Assembly: GCA_002422125.1 (NCBI GenBank)
Contig: DITF01000065.1
Coordinates: forward strand, 1-12,225
Source of the DNA: a bacterium UBP17_UBA6191
GTDB taxonomy: Bacteria > Muiribacteriota > UBA6191
Reading direction: 5' to 3'
DNA: 12,225 bases
Below the pieces are notes generated by a model, which worked only from the letters and a program-made list of their open reading frames with translations, had not been told where the DNA came from and did no database searches. Shown here piece by piece: positions 9,001 to 12,225 of the stretch. The stretch's first letter is position 1. Every line of letters starts with the position of its first letter. The position numbers and the translations under genes were made by a program.

Positions 9001-9785
9001 AAATCCTGAAGATCAATGCCATCTGCCTTCCATGCCACCGAGGCCTTGCCCGTAGCATCACTTCTAGTCACCGTAAAACTGATGGTTCTAAACAAACCCT
9101 CAGATTGCTCAAGCACAGATTCCTGATCGGCGCGAATAAAAACCTTCCCAATAGGAGGTAGGGTCGGTGGCGGAGCAACCTCTACAGGTTTTTCCGTATC
9201 CACAATTTTTACTCCATCTAAAAGTCTGGCCACTGAGCCTGAGCCCACATTGCCAGCGTTTTGCTGTGAGGACTGATCGGCTAAATTTCCGACCTGCCCG
9301 CTGACGCGCACACTGCCACCAAGATTTCCGTCAGCCCCAACAACCTGCTGCACAAATGGGGTTAGTATATTGGCATTGTGAGCCTCAAGGCCCGAACCTA
9401 AATTGGATGTCACCTGGCGGCTAGTAGAAAATATGGCATTGGCTACCGAATTTTCTTGGGAATTTTCCGGTGAAAATGTCACGGTTTGTGTGCCAGTTAC
9501 TGCATTCGTGGTAGAAGTTTGAGGCGCATTGGTCGCCGCAGTCTCCAAAGCATTGGCTGCAATCACAGGTCGCAATGCAGTTTCAATAGACTCAATTGCT
9601 CCCATGGCTTCAGGCTGAGATGCCAATAAAGCTTTGGCTGCCTCTAAAACGGCCTGAACTTCCAAAGCCTCCGCAGGGGTTAGGTTTATATCACCGGAAA
9701 GTACCTTTTCAACCAGCATTGCGCTGCTGGCATTATCCTGTGAAACTTCTTTTACTGCCTCAATCAAACTCTCACGAATGCTCAT
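1..9785 (-). CDS. Giant Calx-beta repeat protein, probable type I secreted adhesin (3' end outside window)
   Basis: This single open frame has 3,261 complete codons and no stop before the left edge. The start is ATG at 9785-9783, with an AGGGGA ribosome-binding site six bases upstream. The protein begins MSIRESLIEAVKEVSQDN with no hydrophobic signal peptide. Residues 1-80 look helical, about 85-200 are N/Q/S/T/G-rich, and residues 204-213 are a proline hinge (APPPTLPPIG). From about K214 on there are tandem Calx-beta-like units. Each has an early acidic E-G turn, a hydrophobic-R pattern (F-V-R), an A-x-DF segment, a P-S/T-G-x-V-x-F strand, a G-D-x3-E-x2-E-x-F strand and a closing NDD/DDD. Calx-beta domains (known from Na+/Ca2+ exchangers and large bacterial surface proteins) bind Ca2+ and stack into rods. 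The gene lies 27 bp after a TolC-family gene, so I infer type I export and a role in adhesion or matrix formation. The missing C-terminus should carry the secretion signal. Family assignment is firm; function is inferred. Confidence 0.93.
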   Translation of the reverse strand, partial: MSIRESLIEAVKEVSQDNASSAMLVEKVLSGDINLTPAEALEVQAVLEAAKALLASQPEAMGAIESIETALRPVIAANALETAATNAPQTSTTNAVTGTQTVTFSPENSQENSVANAIFSTSRQVTSNLGSGLEAHNANILTPFVQQVVGADGNLGGSVRVSGQVGNLADQSSQQNAGNVGSGSVARLLDGVKIVDTEKPVEVAPPPTLPPIGKVFIRADQESVLEQSEGLFRTISFTVTRSDATGKASVAWKADGIDLQDLASGSKLDGKVEFAAGQRTAKIEFVVRGDNLQEGHETLSVQLGTTEGFLDLGGGPSKASTVITNDDGIFSVTSAKDSQLEGGRDETPELVYKVSRTDATSVSSVKWRLEGLNSKDFPNDQLPFGELQFAAGQLEAVVTIKLKGDDIVEPSLTAKIVLSEPGVNATLSGSAASSETIIKNDDSVTSVRAVRAEQLEGQPGHTPVLEYIVERTDTTVSTTIDWKLEGLNPADFGGALPTGQVFLAAGQSSATVRIFTKPDYEIEPDETAVITLVEHGKNTTIDPLKNTAQSIIRTDDQGFVVKAVDAEKIEGKLGTTTTATFRIIRDGDLENPASVGWQVAGLGDGISGQNFSGGVMPSGTVQFAAFETEKMIEVVLAGNDIAAPDKTYQVLLKDPSSGNRIIIGSAEGKILDDDATVQVKAIASEIPEGNTGVSIARFEILRTNQLGAEQSVKWSLRAAGELPIKAGDFSEGTQMSGEVVFAPNQSVFILEVPIKSDSVSEGNKLFTLDLQDEDGNNLSLGQSRAQITILSDDSAILVRAQATDLLEGSTSDTAKSHQFVIERSRNFGETFTVSWQVKGIGDTPVDAADFGGTLPSGTVTFGPQDTQKIISFTPTPDQTLETDEHFVVEISTEAVGVEVIGATARGTVMDDEASFQFTQAEWSVIEGDSGDVTLQAVVQRTGFVLQNGTVKWRLNPFGDNPVSLDDLLADQDKAGDNGGFPSGTLTFEVGQSSALIEVRIRPDAVQESNETFRLQLSDPGVGHILGTVTQATGIIVNDDSTFSISGPQSIAEGQSGAGNTATFVVTRSGSLDGADSVKWRVVFPEGGASAEDFTGAVTGTLNFATVSSTQNIVLQLLGDDVFEQNENFTVELYDPSIGTTVSSTQGAVNSAITNDDSRVTLQGVVISAQEGNAQNGVFTYKAVREGNLSSEISVNWEIAGSGNNPAVASDFVAMTGTVVIAAGASEGTFTVATVSDNKLETTEGFTVSLKTPTAGSGFLLGDAVSVVSEILNDDQKVSIADATPMQEQADGSTVNHVFTITREGPIETAATFNWRVDGVTASAADFPNGVLPSGQVEFAANQATATVTVPVAGDGLGEGNETFKLVLTSANAGFEFVETGGTGTILDDDVFISVNRAVETTTEGAANSTKNLQFVVSRQGELGSAITLNWTATGDTGPLAASTGTVTLAANQATATVNLVYSGNNAINDSKTVGITLDSNNITVVPEQGKVVGTVSVVKASDSMSLTDDDAHFAFVANSTSSITEGNTSDGGGAFKTVTVSVERSGKMDGSVSLQWKVVPKGTFAANADDFVLPNGMNGIDGFPAGTITFTDGTPQTIEIQIKNESIVEADEQFEIVLSSSADNVSVGANHTVTIQADDPGYVIYAQNPTQNEGRTGTVNYVFEVERVGVTAAATSVNYTVAGTGANPANAADFGGAFPTGVVNFLAGETKKLITIAVNSDSVAEQNEGFKVTLSGTGVVGSLVAESTITNDDIGLDLQAFSAVKAEGNTGTTDFIFEITRSGLLDRATTTDWQVNTGVVDAADFLAGQNLRSIVSGLPSGTVSFAAGETSKQITIKVVGEGLKETNEVFTVQLLNPGADTDYFAATANGTIQNDDAEYEFAQLTRSVTEGDSGTTDITFTVTRTGKTDQATSVNWSRTHVTTNNADFDGASSGTLEFASGQTSKTITLKVVGDNGPGSVEGNETFKVVLSGASLGSSIRDGHTEATGTIVDNDVRLKIDTNSISLFENRVAAGTNTSYVYTITREGSLAASDNFTWTSQGDSSGTRVAANAADIVGGLLSSAQTVTFSPNQTTKTITIVANRDDTVEENEWFRLNFASLTEFDEIVGFSTISSGGTTTYHAYGEIKRDEPEFDIAGFYATKPADGLAGSNNVQLSSSTSPLEAGNGQTSSVWFRIERTISQHGEASATWKLIGVAGDSTPMISSNSPFSKNFSTAANATDFVTPDSAGGNGGLPSGVVVFADQEQYKWVEIQVNGDVTAEDLERYTLTLTASSAGSSIKQDSGNQPTRLVGHIRNDDATYGLNPLTITEGSDGGLQEVKIRVDRGNSTGAATIDWAVTFPGGVDDLATKSTWYKAEATDFQDGQVFNGTLNFVDGDTEQFIVLQLKNDQVAETWFEYFTATLSNLVAGVGSPAAGISTTRNTLSYAILDDDHTDTTNAPILSLTANKTEEFEGTGAGGSVTYTITRTGNTAAPVEVAFRMSGLKTSEVSFAGDSTNRSFISEQAVVGVVNFTAGQTTKTITTTWTPDDFVESDKTITFELLTPTADQRGSRDFNTLITGYSGSSGWADIGAARLDPNANKVTVTQKNDDVRLWVNGYFGADPSIGGNEDGQLTFTITRAGYLGVDKTITYSMTSRNDFKNLTGSITLPANQASVTVNLDVFVNDTSIEAEETFSLTLTSGDASVRFAANGNEATNRTASQVFNGKIQDDDNNYTLSITDASKEELDNSNQTYTFTANRNASGYRGAVTLRYQVEGIGTDAANAADFVGGAFPTGTVTIAADDNSANFNIVVAGDLLAEKTETFKVTLTEVVTGKGTIASADASKSKTATIVTDDTGISIADATTSEAEGNQTVNVTVTRSGDLRPTNTMSWAINHLTTTAADFTGNLSGNLSFAANETTKNITLTIAPDTLIEGTETFEINLANFIGVDEFIKTKAVVTVIDNDSQFNISATEQALSEAAANFSFEITRTYATPQNQTINWAVQTHGDRTVNAADFSGTLPSGSVTFTGNELSKTITFSASNDATAEPTETFKVVLSGGAGFTGSSFTNAEGFGKIINDDQALELVMATTEFREGSQDDGQVSFQVLRSGSSAGTASVAWALDLTGKTATADDFSGLTSGTVQFADGETSKTVTISIAKDSVVETDETFLIKLSNATGAPIVVDSLEGKITNDDANLSINSGVSGVEGLTGVSYIDFTVTRTGSVLYGGSVLWRVLASGNGSLADASDFEGGVLPSGTLEFAANAATGTIRVPILGDSLF
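2014..3805 (-). repeat. Central block of enlarged Calx-beta units (units 16-19)
   Basis: The four units between the motifs near 3805 and 2014 measure about 136, 168, 134 and 159 residues, against 110-129 elsewhere. The extra length in unit 17 (3397-2893) is an S/N/G-rich insertion after the first strand and another before the A-x-DF segment. In unit 19 (2491-2014) it lies before the closing motif. The boundary between units 16 and 17 reads KRDEPEF, a degraded form of the NDD motif. The frame stays open throughout, so these are insertions and not a frameshift. Confidence 0.65.
5259..5620 (-). repeat. Divergent Calx-beta unit 11 with lost acidic residues
   Basis: This unit keeps the strand pattern and the closing DDD. 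However, the A-x-DF segment is replaced by GDTGPLAASTGTV, and the usual G-D-x3-E-x2-E-x-F strand reads GNNAINDSKTVGITL. The acidic side chains expected in that part of a Calx-beta domain are therefore largely missing, and the unit may bind Ca2+ poorly or serve as a spacer. It shares a 17-base identity with the preceding unit (5419-5435 against 5749-5765). Confidence 0.6.
9146..9785 (-). other. N-terminal non-repeat region of the giant protein (possible retention or export module)
   Basis: This covers about residues 1-213, which contain no Calx-beta motif. Residues 1-80 are rich in A, E, L and K and look like amphipathic helices (for example ESLIEAVKEV and AEALEVQAVLEAAKALLA). Residues 82-200 are rich in N, Q, S, T and G with few charges. 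The region closes with a proline-rich hinge at 204-213 before the first repeat. There is no Sec or lipoprotein signal. Large LapA-type adhesins carry an N-terminal retention module that lodges in a TolC-like pore and is cut at a di-alanine site. Di-alanines occur here at A76-A77 and A83-A84, but neither is followed by glycine as in the usual TAAG/PAAG sites. The comparison is therefore only a hypothesis. Confidence 0.55.
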
Positions 9786-9791
9786 AATTTT

Positions 9792-9797
9792 TCCCCT
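9792..9797 (-). promoter_or_regulatory. Ribosome-binding site of the giant gene
   Basis: AGGGGA on the minus strand, six bases before the ATG at 9785. It lies inside the 27-bp gap after the TolC-family stop codon and fixes the start of the giant gene. There is no room for a separate terminator in the gap, which supports co-transcription. Confidence 0.8.
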
Positions 9798-9812
9798 GCT
9801 ACTAATGCCAGA

Positions 9813-11105
9813 CTATTTCGTCAAAACCGCGATATGCTTTAAATCCAGAATCCCCACGGCCTGCATCAGAGTAAATGCGGCAATTTTTTTGTCATAGGAA
9901 GTAGCAAACAAATCAGCCTCTGCATCCAAAACCCTGGTTTCAGCAGACAATACATCCAGAAGGGAACGACGACCAGATTTTCTTTCCTGTCTGGCTGCAT
10001 CCAGAAATTGTCTAGCCAGCTCAACCTGATTTTTGATGATTTCTTCATTGCTATTGGCTGTGGCATAATTTCTCCAGGCAATCAAAACCTGCTCACCCAC
10101 AAGCTGAATGGTTTCTTGCTCTCTTTGCCGACTAGCTTCCAAATCCTGTTGGATGGCACCAAGTCGATTAGGTTCGGCACTGCCAAAATTCTGATCCCAA
10201 CTTACCTGAACCATAAACCACTCATCGCGCTTTCTGCGTAACACTCCATCAGCATCCCAGTTTCTCTCAATCTGAGCCACTAACTCCACTTTGGGAGCTT
10301 TATCTTCGATTCTGGCGGCATCAAGACGATGACCCAATGCCTGAGAACGAGCAGAACCCACTCTTAACTGAAGATTATTTTCAAGCGCGGTCTTTTTGGC
10401 CTCCACCAAACTCTTAGGCAGGTCTTTGGACGAATAATTTACCTTCTGGAAATAGCGGACCTTAGGATATAACTCCCCACATACAGCTTCCATTCTGGCT
10501 TTGGCCACATCAAGAGAGCCTTCGGCCCTTACTCGCCTGGCCTGAGCCGAGGCAAGTTGAGCCTTGGCATGTAAAACATCAGAACGATAACCCTTACCCG
10601 CATCCACCAAAGCATCTTCCAGACTGGCCTGATTTTTAATATTGTTCTCAGCCTTGATGGCACTGTCCAAAACCTCTTGAGCCCTCTGAACACTCAAATA
10701 TGCGGTTAACACCTCTAAAATAAGTCCCTGTCTGGCGGCCAAATGTTGTTGCTTGGACTGCTCAATCACAGACTCCGACTCTTTTAAGGCATTGGCGGAC
10801 TGACCAAAGTCCATTAAGAGTTGGGTCATTCTGGCGTTAAAGCCTCGAGCAGCATCTTCTCTGACCGCGGGTTGTCCAAAACTCTCAGTGGTCTGTGTGC
10901 CATAATTGGTATCAATGTTAAAATTTGGGGAACGAAAACGACTTTCCCGTTCATCCTTGCCATGCTTCTGACTCTTGACATCAGCCATAGCCGCTCTAGT
11001 TCTAGGGCTTGAATCTACTAGCTCTGTGACGAGTTTGAGTAAATCCGAAGAAAAAATCACTTGATTTGCCAACACAAAAGACACCAAAAACAAATTTCGC
11101 AACAT
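9813..11105 (-). CDS. TolC-family outer-membrane efflux protein (T1SS outer-membrane component)
   Basis: The complete protein has 430 residues, close to the usual size of TolC-like channels (about 430-490). Residues 1-19 form a Sec signal peptide (MLRN followed by a hydrophobic core). Two homologous outer-membrane efflux repeats follow, at about 20-220 and 235-425. Each has long helices with the family signature: G172-Y-R-S-D176-V-L in the first repeat and G378-R-R-S-L-L-D384-V-L in the second. TolC proteins trimerise into a channel with an outer-membrane barrel and a periplasmic helical tunnel, docking with an ABC transporter and a membrane-fusion protein. The start ATG has AAGGA eight bases upstream. 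The giant repeat gene begins 27 bp after the stop codon, so I infer that this channel serves type I export of that protein. A general drug-efflux role is less likely in this context. Confidence 0.92.
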   Translation of the reverse strand: MLRNLFLVSFVLANQVIFSSDLLKLVTELVDSSPRTRAAMADVKSQKHGKDERESRFRSPNFNIDTNYGTQTTESFGQPAVREDAARGFNARMTQLLMDFGQSANALKESESVIEQSKQQHLAARQGLILEVLTAYLSVQRAQEVLDSAIKAENNIKNQASLEDALVDAGKGYRSDVLHAKAQLASAQARRVRAEGSLDVAKARMEAVCGELYPKVRYFQKVNYSSKDLPKSLVEAKKTALENNLQLRVGSARSQALGHRLDAARIEDKAPKVELVAQIERNWDADGVLRRKRDEWFMVQVSWDQNFGSAEPNRLGAIQQDLEASRQREQETIQLVGEQVLIAWRNYATANSNEEIIKNQVELARQFLDAARQERKSGRRSLLDVLSAETRVLDAEADLFATSYDKKIAAFTLMQAVGILDLKHIAVLTK

Positions 11106-11113
11106 ACAATCAG

Positions 11114-11118
11114 TCCTT
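11114..11118 (-). promoter_or_regulatory. Ribosome-binding site of the TolC-family gene
   Basis: AAGGA on the minus strand, eight bases upstream of the ATG at 11105. It supports this start and leaves the full signal peptide intact. Confidence 0.75.
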
Positions 11119-11139
11119 ATCCAAAAAGTAATTCAGGAC

Positions 11140-11168
11140 ATTAGACCAAAGGCTAATCTACTTGGCAA
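11140..11168 (-). promoter_or_regulatory. Candidate sigma70-type promoter for the TolC/giant-protein operon
   Basis: On the minus strand there is a -35 box TTGCCA (11168-11163, five of six matches to TTGACA), a 17-base spacer, and a -10 box TCTAAT (11145-11140, five of six matches to TATAAT). Transcription would start near 11133 and give a leader of about 30 bases with the AAGGA site inside it. Its place between alr and the TolC-family gene suits an independent promoter for the two-gene export operon. Confidence 0.5.
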
Positions 11169-11177
11169 TATAAATCA

Positions 11178-11199
11178 GACAAATTCTAGTAATTTAGTC
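11178..11199 (-). repeat. AT-rich inverted repeat after alr, upstream of the candidate -35 box
   Basis: On the plus strand GACAAATT and AATTTAGTC flank a five-base CTAGT loop, pairing eight bases with one bulged base. The repeat begins directly after the alr stop codon and ends ten bases before the candidate -35 box. It has no following T-run, so it is a poor intrinsic terminator. It could be a weak 3'-end hairpin of alr or an operator-like dyad for the next promoter. Confidence 0.3.
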
Positions 11200-12225
11200 T
11201 TAATTTGTGATGCGAGGAATGTGTGGGGATAAACGCGATAAAATCTCGTAGTTGATAGTTAAACACTTTGATGCCCATTCCTCAGCATTGACCGATTCCT
11301 GACCTTCACTACCCAATAATATTACCCGGTCTAAAGGCTTCAAATCTGGGATGTGAGTAACTTCCACCATAGACATATTCATAGCAATTCGGCCCACAAT
11401 TGGAGCTCTTTTCCCACCAATTAGAACCTCGGCACAGGATGACAATCCCCGATCCATTCCATCGTAATAACCTACTGGTAAAACAGCAATTTGCCCTGGT
11501 CTTAAAAATCGGTGGGTGCATCCATAACCAACGGTATCCCCGGCTTGAACCGTTTTGATTTGAGCGATTCTGGTATAAAATCCCAGTGCAGGGCGAAGAC
11601 TTAAGGAGACCCCTCTCTCCCTAAGGGATAGCTCGGTCTGCCAGGAACTTGTATGCCCATATAATGAAATGCCAATTCTGGCTATCTGTCGTGTCTGATT
11701 GGGATGTAAAATAGCCGCAGCCGATGCACAGGTATGCATAAGCTTTATGGGGCCAATTTGGGAAAGCATGCTTCCAAAGCTCTGATTTTGCTTCTCAAAC
11801 ATAGTAGAGTCCAAGGTATCTTCCACATTGGCATAATGAGTGTACACTCCCTCAAGAATCAAATTAGAGTGCTTGTGAATAAATTCTAGAATCTGGCTCA
11901 AATTCTGGGGGTGAATGCCTAATCGATTTAATCCTGTTTCCAATTTAAGGTGGATTCGGGCCGGGTAGCCTCGCTTAGCCAAAACTTGCAGGGCTTCCAA
12001 ACTGTATACCCCAAGCCGCACGGACTCCGGTAGGGCAGTCAAATCCTTGGGCATTAGCATACCCATTAGCAAAACATTGGCTTTTGGAACCACGGACAAG
12101 ACTTCTAAAGCTTCCACAGCCGAGTCTACACAAAACCAGTTTGTCTCGGACTTTAGTGCCTCAACCACCAGACTTAAGCCATGCCCATAGGCATTCGCTT
12201 TAACCACCGGGGCTAAAATTGTATC
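11200..12225 (-). CDS. alr: Alanine racemase, PLP-dependent (5' end outside window)
   Basis: The enzyme interconverts L- and D-alanine in the cytoplasm and supplies D-alanine for peptidoglycan. The window holds 341 codons, entering in frame as DTILAPVVKANAYGHG; about 30 N-terminal residues are missing. The GTG at 12207 is an internal valine and not the start. Visible family landmarks, numbered from the first complete codon, are the PLP lysine K9 in VVKANAYGHG, R101 in TGLNRLG, the phosphate-binding serine S168 in TCASAA, R183 in ARIGISLYG contacting the PLP ring nitrogen, and the catalytic tyrosine Y234 in TVGYGCTHR. The C-terminal beta domain ends NYEILSRLSPHIPRITN with stop TAA at 11202-11200. 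Two positions differ from the common consensus: A167 where NS is usual, and N273 where MD is common (AMNMSMV). Both may be lineage variation. The nearby export operon probably has its own promoter. Confidence 0.95.
   Translation of the reverse strand, partial: DTILAPVVKANAYGHGLSLVVEALKSETNWFCVDSAVEALEVLSVVPKANVLLMGMLMPKDLTALPESVRLGVYSLEALQVLAKRGYPARIHLKLETGLNRLGIHPQNLSQILEFIHKHSNLILEGVYTHYANVEDTLDSTMFEKQNQSFGSMLSQIGPIKLMHTCASAAAILHPNQTRQIARIGISLYGHTSSWQTELSLRERGVSLSLRPALGFYTRIAQIKTVQAGDTVGYGCTHRFLRPGQIAVLPVGYYDGMDRGLSSCAEVLIGGKRAPIVGRIAMNMSMVEVTHIPDLKPLDRVILLGSEGQESVNAEEWASKCLTINYEILSRLSPHIPRITN

Larger units (their letters stand above)
1..9145 (-). repeat. Tandem Calx-beta repeat array, 24 complete units plus one partial
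   Basis: Units were delimited by the closing acidic motif (NDD, DDD, TDD, ADD, DND or variants). On the plus strand this usually appears as atcatcatt. Motifs sit near 8805, 8462, 8120, 7766, 7409, 7053, 6672, 6321, 5966, 5620, 5259, 4873, 4531, 4160, 3805, 3397, 2893, 2491, 2014, 1650, 1281, 950, 607 and 261; every one I checked is in the frame of the giant gene. Spacing is mostly 331-386 bp (110-129 residues), rising to 402-504 bp for units 16-19. The partial 25th unit ends at the window edge in the LGDSLF strand. Units are divergent in DNA, so this is an old array, with a few local identities between units. The Calx-beta call is from motif pattern, not from a profile search. Confidence 0.9.

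Noticed and set aside
1..9145. Regular short motifs every 330-380 bp considered as a CRISPR or other DNA-level direct-repeat array.
   Set aside because: The conserved bases are codons of the NDD/DDD motif; spacers encode homologous protein domains and there are no 20-40-bp identical repeats.
8898..9161. Plus-strand frame of 87 codons at the beginning of the repeat array.
   Set aside because: It is antisense to repeat unit 1 and has no recognisable family or translation signal.
9866..11012. Small frames on both strands inside the TolC-family gene.
   Set aside because: The 430-residue TolC-family frame explains the region fully; these are shadows.
11141..11159. Short imperfect palindrome TAGACC/GGCTAATCTA considered as a terminator between alr and the TolC-family gene.
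   Set aside because: The pairing needs a four-base bulge, no T-run follows, and it overlaps the -10 box of a better-supported promoter.

Overview
All genes recognised in this window lie on the minus strand. In transcription order (right to left) they are the 3' part of an alanine racemase gene (alr, 12225-11200, 5' end outside the window), a 94-bp intergenic region with a good sigma70-like promoter, a complete TolC-family outer-membrane efflux gene (11105-9813), a 27-bp gap, and a giant gene that starts at 9785 and runs off the left edge. The giant gene contributes 3,261 complete codons without an in-frame stop and fills 80% of the window. The many short plus-strand frames over it are antisense shadows.

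The giant protein has an N-terminal region of about 213 residues. It begins with predicted helices, continues as a low-complexity N/Q/S/T/G-rich stretch and ends in a proline-rich hinge. A tandem array of Calx-beta-type repeats follows: 24 complete units and part of a 25th. Most units are 110-129 residues long and end in an NDD/DDD-like acidic motif. A central block (about 3805-2014) has longer, more divergent units of 134-168 residues, and one earlier unit (5620-5259) has lost most of its acidic residues. The C-terminus is not in the window, so RTX repeats, a secretion signal or an anchor can be neither seen nor excluded.

The layout suggests a type I secretion (T1SS) arrangement. A TolC-like outer-membrane channel is followed at once by a very large repetitive Calx-beta protein with no Sec signal peptide. 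The simplest reading is that the channel exports the giant protein, which would act as a calcium-stiffened surface or extracellular adhesin or matrix protein. The partner ABC transporter and membrane-fusion protein are not in the window. The alanine racemase is a housekeeping cell-wall enzyme and probably only a neighbour.

The organism is a Gram-negative (diderm) bacterium, judged from the TolC-family channel and D-alanine synthesis. Base composition looks moderate, in the mid-40s % G+C by eye. I cannot place the phylum: Proteobacteria, Bdellovibrionota-like and Verrucomicrobiota-like lineages are all compatible. I saw no tRNA, rRNA, CRISPR array, insertion sequence or phage gene.
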